Assembly (NCBI GenBank): GCA_913043205.1
Contig: CAJWLF010000016.1
Span: 1-48,420 of the forward strand
Reading direction: 5' to 3'
DNA: 48,420 nt
DNA from: an uncultured Chloroflexota bacterium
Lineage (GTDB): Bacteria > Chloroflexota > UBA11872 > VXNJ01
Shown piece after piece: positions 34,146 to 43,563 of the stretch (positions within the stretch are counted from its first letter, which is position 1; the number at the start of each line of letters is the position of its first letter). Below the pieces are notes generated by a model that was given only the letters and a program-made list of their open reading frames with translations, searched no databases and was not told the origin of the DNA. A program made the position numbers and the translations under genes.

Positions 34146-34610
34146 ATGCGCGCCGTAGTTCAAAGAGTCGCTAGAGCGTCTGTTAGTGTTGGCCACGTCA
34201 TAGTAGGCACCATAGATACGGGTCTGCTTGCATTTGTCGCTGTAGCTAACAATGATACCGCTGAAGATTCCGAATATTTAGCTAGGAAAATTGCAAAACT
34301 ACGCGTTTTTGATTCCGGCGGCCGAATGTCAAAATCAATCGTTGATGAAAAAGGCAAAGTCCTCCTAATTTCTCAATTTACCCTGTATGCGAATACACGC
34401 AAAGGCAATCGACCCAGCTTTTCGGGCGCTGCCCGACCCAAGGAAGCTAGACTTCTAATACAAACACTCGCAGATCAGCTGACGGGCCTAGCTGTTCCTG
34501 TGGAAACAGGCCAGTTTGGCGCGTACATGGAAGTCGAAGCAGTAAACCAAGGACCAGTCACAATAATACTTGATAGTAATGACCGCTTCGTAAGCAAGGG
34601 GCAAAACTAA
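34146..34610 (+). CDS. dtd: D-aminoacyl-tRNA deacylase
   Basis: 154 aa, near-complete family match: MRAVVQRVARASVSV, LAFVAVANNDT, KIAKLRVFD, LLISQFTLYANTRKGNRPSF (active site SQFTLY), and EAVNQGPVTIIL at the end with the GP dipeptide. It hydrolyses D-amino acids from tRNA. The stop overlaps the ATG of the next gene by 1 nt (TAATG), giving tight coupling. Confidence 0.96.
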   Translation: MRAVVQRVARASVSVGHVIVGTIDTGLLAFVAVANNDTAEDSEYLARKIAKLRVFDSGGRMSKSIVDEKGKVLLISQFTLYANTRKGNRPSFSGAARPKEARLLIQTLADQLTGLAVPVETGQFGAYMEVEAVNQGPVTIILDSNDRFVSKGQN

Positions 34611-36133
34611 TGACTCAGGAAATGGACACCATTGAACCTGTACGTGGAGCGTCAGATCTTTCTCCATCTGATTGGGCTGAACTGGAGTCTATTCGTTCCA
34701 AAATTGCCTTGGTGTTCCAACAGTACGGCTATCAAGCGATCGATGTCCCTGTGCTCGAACGGACCGAGTTATTTCAAAGGAATGCAGGGACGGGAATCAC
34801 GGCACAAACATATTCCTTTACTGACAGGGGCGGCACTGACGTATGTCTGCGACCCGAATTCACTGCATCCATAGCTAGGTTCTACACCGTCAACTCAAAA
34901 TCGTCGCTGCCCACTCCAGCTCGCCTGTATTACAGTGGCCCAGCTTTCCGTTATGAAGAACCCACTCACGCCACTTATAGGCAATACACTGAGTCTGGGG
35001 CAGAACTAATTGGATGCGCGGGGTATACGGCCGACGCGGAGATTCTGCAGCTCGCATGCTCATGCATGACTGAGCTTGGTTTCCAAGATTACCAAGTTGT
35101 AGTAGGCCACCTTGGAATACTCTCGGAATTCTTCAGAGATTTAGGCCTTTCTAGAAGAGTCGAATCACTACTTCGCGAAAGCTTAGAAGACTTGCGACAA
35201 CCCAGTGACAGCATTTCTGACCTGCGCGCTGCCATTTCAACATGCAGAGGAAGCGTTGATAATCCCAGTATGGGAATTACTCAGCAGGTTCTACAGACAC
35301 TAAACCAAAACACAGAAAAGGTTACCGATGAAGCAATCAAGGCAGCAGTCGCATCAACTCTAGATAGACTGGAAATAGATTACGGTAGCGGTCGACCACG
35401 CGCAGCAATCGAGCAGCGCCTAATTGAACGTCTCACACGAGGGGATGAATCTTTGCTTCTCGAGAAAGCGTATGCCTTTTTGCAAGAGCTTTTTGCGGCC
35501 GCTGGGACACCCCCAGCCTCCATAACAAAGGCACTTTCTATCATAAAGCAATTTGGGTTAAGCACCTCCTCTATAGACGAAGTCGAGTCCATCTTTGACA
35601 CTTTGAACCAGGCAGGGATTGATCTAAGTAAATTCACATTTAATCCAGCTATGGGTCGAGGGCTACAGTATTACACTGGTTTTGTATTCGAGGTCTTTAG
35701 CACTGACGAAACCAGCAACCGCTTACAGTTATGTGGCGGTGGCCGATATGATGACCTTATAGAAAAAGTTTCCGGGTCGAGCAGCACTCCTGCCGCGGGG
35801 CTGACTTTCGGTCTCGAGAGATTAAGAATAAAACTGACAGGTTTATTGGATACAAGCCGTATAAACACACCCGACGTCCTTTTAGTCAACAAGGGGGCCA
35901 GCACAAAATACCTGATGGAAATTGCAAACAGTCTCCGTGCATCTGGAATTCGCGTAGTAAACCCACTAAACCAACCACCTCCCTCCTCAGACTGTATTCC
36001 TGTACTAATTTCCGTCAGTTCAAAAGAAGAATCCGAGCAGACCTCCCTTGTTCAACTAACTAACTCCAAACCCCCTGACACTGTTCCTTTAGATCAACTA
36101 TCTTCACTCATTTCTGCACTGCTCGGAGGTTAA
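34610..36133 (+). CDS. HisRS-family protein (HisS or HisZ-like)
   Basis: 507 aa with the class II HisRS fold: motif 1 region PVLERTELF, YSFTDRGGTDVCLRPEFT, motif 2 FRYEEPTHATYRQYTESGAELIG, histidine-A motif GRGLQYYTGFVFE and motif 3-like GGGRYDDLIEK. Deviations: the Gln expected in YRQFHQ is Glu (YTES), RGLDYY reads RGLQYY, and the C-terminal domain lacks the GRSLKKQ-type anticodon motif. dtd-hisS adjacency favours HisRS. The erosion and the following hisG-hisD genes favour an ATP-phosphoribosyltransferase regulator (HisZ). Long form, with an insert around residues 180-310. Confidence 0.8.
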   Translation: MTQEMDTIEPVRGASDLSPSDWAELESIRSKIALVFQQYGYQAIDVPVLERTELFQRNAGTGITAQTYSFTDRGGTDVCLRPEFTASIARFYTVNSKSSLPTPARLYYSGPAFRYEEPTHATYRQYTESGAELIGCAGYTADAEILQLACSCMTELGFQDYQVVVGHLGILSEFFRDLGLSRRVESLLRESLEDLRQPSDSISDLRAAISTCRGSVDNPSMGITQQVLQTLNQNTEKVTDEAIKAAVASTLDRLEIDYGSGRPRAAIEQRLIERLTRGDESLLLEKAYAFLQELFAAAGTPPASITKALSIIKQFGLSTSSIDEVESIFDTLNQAGIDLSKFTFNPAMGRGLQYYTGFVFEVFSTDETSNRLQLCGGGRYDDLIEKVSGSSSTPAAGLTFGLERLRIKLTGLLDTSRINTPDVLLVNKGASTKYLMEIANSLRASGIRVVNPLNQPPPSSDCIPVLISVSSKEESEQTSLVQLTNSKPPDTVPLDQLSSLISALLGG

Positions 36134-36134
36134 T

Positions 36135-37154
36135 GTGTCGAATCAATTGAATTTTTCAGTACCTAGCCGAGGTCGCATAGGTGAACAAACCAACTCTTTT
36201 CTCAGTGCATGTGGCTTATCAATATCCCGACCTAATCCAAAGCAATACGCAGCTACGATACCTACAATCCCAGGCATAACTGTGCACATGCTCAGATCAG
36301 CAGACATCGTAGGGCAGGTTTCTGCCGGAAACGCCGATATAGGAATAACAGGGCTCGATGACCTTAGGGAACGCCAGAGGGAAGGCGATGACGTCATACT
36401 TATACTCGATGACTTAGGCTTTAGTCGTGCACGCCTGGTCCTAGCAGTACCGGAGGAATGGGTAGATGTGTCCAACATGAATGACCTTGCCGAAATCGCT
36501 CTGGAGTTTGGAGATTCATCCCGAAACCTCCGAGTAGCTACCTCTTACCCAAAACTAACAAGAGACTTTCTGAGCAACCACCGAATTCACAATTTTACCC
36601 TTGTTGAGACAGCGGGCGCTGTTGAAGCTGCCCCAGGGATGGGAGCCGCTGACGTGATAGTCGACATAAGCGAAACCGGGACATCTTTAAGAGAAAACCG
36701 GCTAGTCGCCTTGCCCGATGGAGTCGTCATACAGAGCTCTGCTTGCCTTATAGGTAATTCCGCGAAGCTGGGCAAGGCGCCACAAAAACGATCACTTTTA
36801 AGACCAGTTCTGGAATTCATCGAAGCACACTTAAATGGCTGCGACTTACACACCGTAACCGCAAATGTTAGGGGCAGCTCGGATACCACTGTCGCAAAGA
36901 AAGTGTTAGCGAACACCTCAGTTGCCGGTATTCTAGGACCAACAATTTCATGGGTAGCATCACCACAGTCAGATAACTCAGATCGCTGGTTCTCGGTGTC
37001 AGTAACAGTTCCTGGAAACTTGTTACTAACTGCTGTTGACCACCTGAGATCTGTTGGAGCTACCTCTATCGTAGCGCGTGGAGCAGACTACGTGTTCGAT
37101 GAAACTTCCTGCATATACCAAGCGTTACTTTCAACCTTGGGAGTCGAAGAATGA
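36135..37154 (+). CDS. hisG: ATP phosphoribosyltransferase, long form
   Basis: 339 aa; catalyses the first step of histidine synthesis. Motifs: SVPSRGRIGE, ADIGITGLDDL, VATSYPKLTRDFL, LVETAGAVEAAPGMGAADVIVDISETG. After about residue 225 it continues with the HisG_C regulatory domain (TANVRG, GPTISWVA, LRSVGATSIV). This is a long-form enzyme, which normally needs no HisZ. GTG start 2 nt after the previous stop; 4-nt overlap with hisD. Confidence 0.94.
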   Translation: MSNQLNFSVPSRGRIGEQTNSFLSACGLSISRPNPKQYAATIPTIPGITVHMLRSADIVGQVSAGNADIGITGLDDLRERQREGDDVILILDDLGFSRARLVLAVPEEWVDVSNMNDLAEIALEFGDSSRNLRVATSYPKLTRDFLSNHRIHNFTLVETAGAVEAAPGMGAADVIVDISETGTSLRENRLVALPDGVVIQSSACLIGNSAKLGKAPQKRSLLRPVLEFIEAHLNGCDLHTVTANVRGSSDTTVAKKVLANTSVAGILGPTISWVASPQSDNSDRWFSVSVTVPGNLLLTAVDHLRSVGATSIVARGADYVFDETSCIYQALLSTLGVEE

Positions 37155-38491
37155 AAGGTCTTCGCCTAATCAATGGTCGAAACCAAATTCGGCGCGTACT
37201 TTTGTCTCGCACTCCTATTTTCAAGACCAAGCTCAGCGATGCACAAAAAGAACTTCTGGCACAAGTATTCAACGAATCTTTACCACTATCACAGTTTATA
37301 CAAAGAATATTTGCTGAGGTGGATCGCGACGGGGACGACGCCGTAGAACGAATCGCATCTGCCTTGGGAGACCAGGCCCCTCGTCCTCACGAGATTAGCC
37401 GAGATGAATTACTGCGCGCCCGTTCTCTAGTATCCGCCGATCTACAGGCAGCATTGGAATTATCAGCGGGCCGTATACAGGATTTTCACCAAAAAGCCAT
37501 GCCTACCGACTGGATGGATTCAAGTACAGGCTGCGGGCAAATCTTCCGACCTGTAGAACGCGCAGGAATTTATGCCCCTGGAGGGAGAGCCTCATATCCA
37601 TCTTCTCTGTTGATGACAGCGATACCAGCCATCACGGCCGGAGTTAGTGAAGTAATAATCGCTACCCCCCCAGGCCCTGACGGAAATATCCCTCTAGAAA
37701 CATTGGCCGCTGCCGAAATAGCCGGTGCCGACAAGGTAATCTCCATGGGAGGGGCACAAGCTGTAGCCGCATTATCTCTGGGGACCAATTCCGTCCCAAA
37801 GGTAGATGTAATCTCAGGACCGGGCAACATCTTTGTAGTGATGGCGATGCAATTTTCGTTCGGCATGGTAGGCATTCCATCTCTGCCTGGTCCAACAGAA
37901 ACACTTCTAATAGGCGACTCTTCCGCCAATGCTGCGGAAGTAGCCGCTGATTTACTAGCCCAAGCCGAACATGACCCAATGGCCTCCCCCATACTGTTGA
38001 CTCCATCTGGAGAATTAGCTGAATCTGTAATGGTAGAAATAGACAAGCAAATAGATTCTCTTCCTCGTTCCAGCATTGCATCGACAGCTCTAACTAAGTG
38101 CGGAGGAATAGGGTTAGTTGAATCTATCCCGGAAGCAATAGAACTAGCGAACGAATACGCGCCAGAGCACCTCTGCTTATTAACAAAAGACGCAGATAAA
38201 CTGCTGAATAATATTCACAATGCTGGAGGCATTTTTGTCGGGAGTCGATGTTCAGAAGTGCTCGGTGATTACGTAGCCGGCCCTAGTCATGTAATGCCAG
38301 TAGGAGGCACCGCACGGCACTCTTCACCAGTCAGTGTTACGGATTTCATGAAGCGCTCAAGCATCTTCGCTATTCCTGATGATCAAATCGCACATCTATC
38401 ACAAACAGCAGCCAAAATTGCACGGGCAGAAGGCCTGGAAGGACATGCTCGGGCAGCAGAATACCGACTCCCTTCTAAAGGCAATTACTAG
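37151..38491 (+). CDS. hisD: histidinol dehydrogenase
   Basis: 446 aa. Zinc and catalytic residues are in place: LLAQAEHDP (Gln/His), APEHL (Glu/His general base), LGDYVAGPSH (Asp), and GLEGHA (last His). The NAD region IYAPGGRASYPSSLLM and GGAQAVAAL is normal. The loop usually reading IDMxAGPSE is here IPSLPGPTE, with no Lys after GPGN. So it is an authentic but slightly divergent HisD. Coupled to hisG by ATGA overlap. Confidence 0.95.
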   Translation: MKGLRLINGRNQIRRVLLSRTPIFKTKLSDAQKELLAQVFNESLPLSQFIQRIFAEVDRDGDDAVERIASALGDQAPRPHEISRDELLRARSLVSADLQAALELSAGRIQDFHQKAMPTDWMDSSTGCGQIFRPVERAGIYAPGGRASYPSSLLMTAIPAITAGVSEVIIATPPGPDGNIPLETLAAAEIAGADKVISMGGAQAVAALSLGTNSVPKVDVISGPGNIFVVMAMQFSFGMVGIPSLPGPTETLLIGDSSANAAEVAADLLAQAEHDPMASPILLTPSGELAESVMVEIDKQIDSLPRSSIASTALTKCGGIGLVESIPEAIELANEYAPEHLCLLTKDADKLLNNIHNAGGIFVGSRCSEVLGDYVAGPSHVMPVGGTARHSSPVSVTDFMKRSSIFAIPDDQIAHLSQTAAKIARAEGLEGHARAAEYRLPSKGNY

Positions 38492-38499
38492 GCATGATT

Positions 38500-38532
38500 C
38501 AGAATCATACCCCAAGCCATTCTGCTTTTTTT
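38500..38532 (+). terminator. possible terminator/attenuator after hisD
   Basis: Stem CAGAAT/ATTCTG with a 13-nt loop is followed by C and seven T. An alternative hairpin (ATGATTC-A-GAATCAT, 38494-38508) shares the first arm and would prevent the terminator. So it could be a simple terminator or a switch controlling hisB. A TATAAT box lies at 38546-38551 just downstream. Confidence 0.5.
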
Positions 38533-38545
38533 ACCCTTTCACACA

Positions 38546-38551
38546 TATAAT
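38546..38551 (+). promoter_or_regulatory. candidate -10 box upstream of hisB
   Basis: TATAAT about 95 nt before the hisB GTG, just after the hisD terminator-like hairpin. No clear -35 at 16-18 nt. Taken with the terminator, this suggests a separate hisB promoter. Weak evidence. Confidence 0.3.
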
Positions 38552-38644
38552 CTGATTTAATCAATCTTTCTGCCATTCGAAGACAAGGGGAGTACCCTAA
38601 ATATCAATGCCGACGAATATGGCCACATTGAAGGAGAAACACAG

Positions 38645-39250
38645 GTGAGAGTGGGCGAGGTTCAACGCAAAACGCTGGAGACCAAAATTACCGCCAAGAT
38701 TGATCTGGATGGCGAGGGCACTGCTGAAGTCAGGACTGGGGTTGGCTTCCTGGATCACATGATTGCGCAGCTGGCCAGGCACGGATCCTTCGATATAACC
38801 CTAGACGCTATAGGCGATCTCGAGATAGATGCTCATCATACAGTCGAAGATACTGGGATCGTTCTCGGGCAAGCTATAGACCGCGCCTTAGGGGAACGCA
38901 TCGGCATTAGGCGTATGGGAGACGCTACCGTCCCTATGGACGAAGCCCTTGCGCAAGTAGCAATAGACCTAAGCGGGCGCGGATACTCTGTTTTTGATGG
39001 ATCGTTCGCAACAAACACCATTGGCGATTTGGACACTGAATTGATACCTCATTTTTTCGAAGCATTAGCATCTCACGCGCGAGCCAATATATTTATCCGT
39101 ATCCTAGCCGGCCGCAGTGATCACCATCGGGCAGAAGCTACTTTCAAAGCCCTAGCGAGGTCCTTAAATACTGCTGTTAGCCTTGACCCTCAACGAACAG
39201 GGCAAGTGCCATCTACCAAAGGTACGTTGTCTAAAAACACAGAGGATTAA
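38645..39250 (+). CDS. hisB: imidazoleglycerol-phosphate dehydratase
   Basis: 201 aa, single-function HisB. Manganese-site His clusters: LDHMIAQLARHG, DAHHTVEDTGI, HFFEALASHA and DHHRAEATFKALA. GTG start with AAGGAG 8 nt before. A 13-codon mini-ORF (ATG 38607) ends in TGA overlapping this GTG (GTGA), so translation may be coupled. It dehydrates IGP to imidazole acetol-phosphate. Following gene nadK begins directly after the stop. Confidence 0.96.
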   Translation: MRVGEVQRKTLETKITAKIDLDGEGTAEVRTGVGFLDHMIAQLARHGSFDITLDAIGDLEIDAHHTVEDTGIVLGQAIDRALGERIGIRRMGDATVPMDEALAQVAIDLSGRGYSVFDGSFATNTIGDLDTELIPHFFEALASHARANIFIRILAGRSDHHRAEATFKALARSLNTAVSLDPQRTGQVPSTKGTLSKNTED

Positions 39251-40114
39251 ATGAAGATAGGAATTCTATATCAACCGAAGAACGGTCCGGCCGTCGAGGC
39301 TATCGATTTCGTGGTTGCGCTACTGGGAAATGGAGGCCATACGTTATGGGAAACCTCTTCCTGGGACATAGATAGTAAGGACAAAGAGCTTCACGACACT
39401 GATTTATTGTTATCGCTAGGAGGAGACGGTACCTTACTACGCGCCATACGTGTAGGAGCACCTTTGGGAATATATTGTTTAGGTATAAATTTCGGTAACT
39501 TGGGCTTTCTTACCGAACTCGAATCACACGAGATTGAACGTAACTTGACAAACCTGTCACCCGACACAGGATGGATCGAGCAAAGAGTGCTTATTGAGTG
39601 GGAGCATTGGCGACAAGGAAACAATCAAAACACTGGGGTTGCCGTCAACGAAATTGTGGTGGCAAGGGGCGAAATCAGTCGAGTTGTCGACATCGGCGTG
39701 AGAATAGACGGTGCCGACGTTGTCACTTACACGGCGGATGGGACAATTGTTTCCACCCCCACAGGCTCCACTGGATACACAATGGCTGTACAGGGACCAA
39801 TCATGGATCCTCAGGCAAATACTTTTGCCATCACGCCAATATGCCCATTCTTAACAGCTTCAAACTCGTTGGTTACAAGCAGCAACTCTGAAATAGAGCT
39901 CTCCATAAACACCCAACACGAAAGCGGTCTTACCATAGACGGGCAGACTCACCATTCAATCCAAGACGGTGACGTTGTTAAGTGTACCGCTTCACCTTAT
40001 CCTGCAAAACTCCTGAGGTTCGGCCCCAAGAATTATTTCTTTCCTGTCTTGGCTAGAAAATTACGCTGGTCTATACCTAGTGACATTTTGCATTCTGACA
40101 AGGACACGGATTGA
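39251..40114 (+). CDS. nadK: NAD kinase
   Basis: 287 aa. LLSLGGDGTLLRAIRV (GGDGT), INFGNLGFLTE, NEIVVARG and the TPTGSTGYTMA loop mark NAD kinase, which phosphorylates NAD to NADP with ATP or polyphosphate. ATG directly abuts the hisB stop (TAAATG), and it is followed by recN after 3 nt. The nadK-recN pairing is widespread. Confidence 0.95.
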   Translation: MKIGILYQPKNGPAVEAIDFVVALLGNGGHTLWETSSWDIDSKDKELHDTDLLLSLGGDGTLLRAIRVGAPLGIYCLGINFGNLGFLTELESHEIERNLTNLSPDTGWIEQRVLIEWEHWRQGNNQNTGVAVNEIVVARGEISRVVDIGVRIDGADVVTYTADGTIVSTPTGSTGYTMAVQGPIMDPQANTFAITPICPFLTASNSLVTSSNSEIELSINTQHESGLTIDGQTHHSIQDGDVVKCTASPYPAKLLRFGPKNYFFPVLARKLRWSIPSDILHSDKDTD

Positions 40115-40117
40115 GCA

Positions 40118-41845
40118 GTGCTCCGCACCATCACGATAGACAATTTTGCTCTTGTCGATAAGGCCAAAGTTGATTTCGACCTAGGGCTGAACGTTATAAC
40201 CGGAGAAACCGGAGCCGGTAAGTCTATTGTCGTCGACGCCTTGTCGCTATTAACGGGGGCACGAGCTGCAAGCCTGAACATACGGACCGGACATGATTAC
40301 GCTTTCATAGAAGGAATTTTTGATTTACACCAAGATTCTGAAGTGCATGCGTTGTTAGCAGAATTCGGTATCACATCCACCAAAGAGCTGATAGTAAGCC
40401 GAGAATTATCACGGTCACGTTCTGTAGTTCGCCTCAATGGACGAGCAGTCCCCTTGCGAACACTTCAAGTGATCGGCCCTCTTCTAATCGATCTGCATAG
40501 CCAGAGCGACCAGGTCTCACTGGAGACTTCAGACCGGCAATTATTACTCCTTGATTCCTACGGCGATCTCATAGAGCTCCGTAGCCGAATGGCAGAATCA
40601 ACTAGGGCCTTACGCTTATGCACTGACAAACTGTTGTCGAAAACTAAGAATGAGGAGGAATTACTTCGCGAAATGGATCTTCTGCGGTTCCAGCTAAATG
40701 AGATAAATGCCGCCAACATAGAAGTCGGAGAAGAGGAAAAATTATTTGCCGAACGACAAGTTCTCACTAATGCACAACAACTTGTCAGCTTGGCAAGTGA
40801 AACCCTTTCCTACTTGTCCGCCGAAGACCCTACCTCTCCCGGGGCCGCTGACTTGGCAGGACAAGCAAGTAGTTTATTAGCAAGGATGCATAGTTACGAT
40901 CCTAAGGTTGGCGATGTGGCTCAAGAATTGGAACAAGCTCTTGAGCTTCTCCTGGCCATTGCTAGTGACATACAAGATTATTCAGAAAAGACGGAAGTCG
41001 ATCCTCACAGACTGGCTGAAGTTCAAGCAAGGATAGAAACCATTTCTGACTTGAAGCGAAAATATGGCACTCATGAGTCTGAAATTCTTCAATTCGCAGC
41101 CGAAGCGGCTATACGAATTGATGACATAGGAGACGTCGAGAAAAGCACTTCCACGCTCGAAACACAATTAGACAAGCTGAAGGCTACCTGCGTCTCTATC
41201 GCCCAGGAACTTTCCGATGCAAGGGCAGTAGCAGCCGCATCTCTAGAGCAAGTGGTTTCTCAACATCTGGACGATCTAGGTATGCCAAACGTACAGTTCC
41301 ACATCTCCCTCTCCACTCGTGACAACGACCACGGCCTGCCCATTGAAGGTAAATCATCTCGTGCTGAGTTAACCCTTACAGGGATAGACTTCGTAAATTT
41401 CAAGATAAGCCCTAACATTGGAGAGCCATTGAAACCTCTGAGGCAAATAGCGTCGGGTGGAGAGACTTCTCGGATAATGCTAGCTATAAAAACCGCCATT
41501 AATGAAAAGGATAAAACCCCGACCTTAATTTTTGATGAAATAGATAGTGGTATAGGAGCTCGAAGCGCACTTGCTGTGGGACAGAAGCTGGGAACCTTGG
41601 CCGATTCACACCAGGTAATATGTGTCACCCATCTTGCCCCGATAGCCGCATTTGCTAACAACCATTTTTTCGTACATAAACATGAAGAAGACGGTCGCAC
41701 GATAACCGACCTTAGGTTGCTAGATCGGGACCAGTCGCTACATGAGCTCGCAAAAATGGAAGGAAAGGGCGACGAATTAAGCGCCGCAAAAAAACTCAAG
41801 CGGCGTGCCGCGACACTCCGCAAAACTACTTATACCCCCACATAA
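40118..41845 (+). CDS. recN: DNA repair protein RecN
   Basis: 575 aa SMC-like ATPase. N-terminal FALVDKAKVDFDLGLNVITGETGAGKS (Walker A), two-part coiled coil around residues 160-360, and C-terminal LRQIASGGETSR (signature) with LIFDEIDSGIG (Walker B). It helps join DNA ends during double-strand break repair. GTG start. Complete length for the family. Confidence 0.96.
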   Translation: MLRTITIDNFALVDKAKVDFDLGLNVITGETGAGKSIVVDALSLLTGARAASLNIRTGHDYAFIEGIFDLHQDSEVHALLAEFGITSTKELIVSRELSRSRSVVRLNGRAVPLRTLQVIGPLLIDLHSQSDQVSLETSDRQLLLLDSYGDLIELRSRMAESTRALRLCTDKLLSKTKNEEELLREMDLLRFQLNEINAANIEVGEEEKLFAERQVLTNAQQLVSLASETLSYLSAEDPTSPGAADLAGQASSLLARMHSYDPKVGDVAQELEQALELLLAIASDIQDYSEKTEVDPHRLAEVQARIETISDLKRKYGTHESEILQFAAEAAIRIDDIGDVEKSTSTLETQLDKLKATCVSIAQELSDARAVAAASLEQVVSQHLDDLGMPNVQFHISLSTRDNDHGLPIEGKSSRAELTLTGIDFVNFKISPNIGEPLKPLRQIASGGETSRIMLAIKTAINEKDKTPTLIFDEIDSGIGARSALAVGQKLGTLADSHQVICVTHLAPIAAFANNHFFVHKHEEDGRTITDLRLLDRDQSLHELAKMEGKGDELSAAKKLKRRAATLRKTTYTPT

Positions 41846-41961
41846 TCCCTCCAGAATCATTGTTTATGCCTTAGACTGTTAGCCTGTTTCTATATCTTTC
41901 CGGATCTCTGTGCTTGATTGCACGTCTTCCGGCCCATAATCAACCGGACGGTGTTAAGCCG

Positions 41962-43326
41962 ATGGACGTACTCGGAATACTGGCCGCTGTATTCATGCGC
42001 GCCAATTTCCAAATCTACCTTGTTGGTGGCTCAGTTCGAGATAGACTCCTTGGTCGCAACTCAAAAGACCTAGATCTAACCACCAACGCCCGCCCCAAAG
42101 ACATAAAGCGACTTCTATCACAAACCAATCCTGATCATGTTTTTGACATAGGGGCACGCTTCGGAACAATTGGGGCTGGCTTCGACCAATTGGCCGTGGA
42201 AATCACAACCTACAGAACTGAGTGGTATCCAGATAGAAATTCTAGACATCCGGAAGTTAAATTTGGGGACAATTTGGAAGAAGACCTTGCTCGCCGAGAC
42301 TTTACCATCAACGCAATTGCCCAAGACATCACTACAGGCCGTATAGTTGACCCTTACAAGGGAGCACGGGATATAGCAAGAAAGCAGTTGCGAGCCGTAG
42401 GATCTGCCAGAGACCGATTCACTGAAGACCCACTGCGAATGTTGAGGGCCATAAGACTATCTACAGAACTCTCTTTCGAGATACATGCCGACACGCTAAG
42501 CGCCATACGCGATGAGGTCGGATCTATGCAATTTGTCAGCTCCGAGCGTATACGTGACGAATTCTTGAGAATACTGCTTTCTGATCACCCTGCTGCAGGC
42601 ATCGCCACCATGATGGACCTAGGGGTTGCCCGATTTGCAGTTCCAGAGCTATACGATCTCAGATCCACTATTCAAGAGGACACTAATCAGCGATCTAAAG
42701 ACGTTTTGAGTCACACTTTACGAGTACTTGGAGGGGTCCGGCCAGATAAATTACTGCGACTAAGTGCTCTTTTTCACGACATTGGCAAACCGGCTACACG
42801 TTCCACTTCCAAAGGAAAAGTGCATTTTTTCGGCCATGAACACGTTGGGGCAAGAATGACCCGTGACATTCTCACACGACTAAGATTCGACAAGAATACT
42901 CTCCGAGATGTCTGCAATATTGTTTCCCTTCATATGCGTTCTAATCTCTATGACAACGACTGGAGTGATGGGGCAATCCGCAGGTTTATGCGCGAAGTCG
43001 GAGTTTACCGAGATCGACTTCTTGAATTGTCCAGATCTGACATCACAAGCTATCGGGCACAAAAAATCGAGGCTGGGCTCATTAGGGTTGCAGAGCTGGA
43101 GGCCCGATGTAACCGATTAGCAGGTGAAACTGAGGTGCAATCAATAGATAGCCCGCTAGACGGTAACGAATTAAAGGTTCTGTTCGACAGACCAGCTGGG
43201 CCATGGATAAAGGCCATCAAAGACTATTTGCTCGGATTAGTTCTAGATGGTGAGTTATCTCAAGAAGACAAGGACACCGCAGCAAAATTGGCTTTGAAAT
43301 TTGACGGAACGCTGCGTACCGATTAA
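41962..43326 (+). CDS. cca: CCA tRNA nucleotidyltransferase with HD domain
   Basis: About 454 aa. Class II nucleotidyltransferase head: YLVGGSVRDRLLG, catalytic KDLDLTT, FGTIGAGF, RRDFTINAIA and the EDPLRMLRAIR neck. An HD phosphohydrolase domain is in the middle (LSALFHDIGKPATR). It adds CCA to tRNA 3' ends; at least tRNA-Ile2 in this window needs it. Start uncertain: ATG 41962 is chosen; a TTG at 41914 would add 16 residues. Confidence 0.92.
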   Translation: MDVLGILAAVFMRANFQIYLVGGSVRDRLLGRNSKDLDLTTNARPKDIKRLLSQTNPDHVFDIGARFGTIGAGFDQLAVEITTYRTEWYPDRNSRHPEVKFGDNLEEDLARRDFTINAIAQDITTGRIVDPYKGARDIARKQLRAVGSARDRFTEDPLRMLRAIRLSTELSFEIHADTLSAIRDEVGSMQFVSSERIRDEFLRILLSDHPAAGIATMMDLGVARFAVPELYDLRSTIQEDTNQRSKDVLSHTLRVLGGVRPDKLLRLSALFHDIGKPATRSTSKGKVHFFGHEHVGARMTRDILTRLRFDKNTLRDVCNIVSLHMRSNLYDNDWSDGAIRRFMREVGVYRDRLLELSRSDITSYRAQKIEAGLIRVAELEARCNRLAGETEVQSIDSPLDGNELKVLFDRPAGPWIKAIKDYLLGLVLDGELSQEDKDTAAKLALKFDGTLRTD

Positions 43327-43563
43327 CCCTACCACCAATACCCAATGGTCTAATATAGGTATAAACGCCAACTTGCCGCGCAATACTTCTAATCGCAAAG
43401 AGTCCCTCGGGGCTCCGCCCGCATCAATTCTAAATTCCCAGTACTATAATCTAGGTACAATTGGGTAGTGCGACATTATCGACCCCGCTGCCCTATGTCC
43501 GACCGAAGGGGCATTGTAGTTTGATCCTGCACAAACAGAACCAACAAAAAACGGAGTTGCTAA
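43327..43563. other. intergenic region with -10-like box
   Basis: 237 bases between cca and the DUF5069 gene. It contains TATAAT at 43445-43450 and a later TGCCC/GGGCA inverted repeat with a 14-15-nt loop, which may be a leader hairpin. No RNA gene or small ORF is convincing. Confidence 0.4.

Noticed and set aside
38607-38648. 13-codon ORF overlapping the hisB GTG
   Set aside because: May couple translation to hisB, but is too short to be called a gene; noted in the hisB entry.
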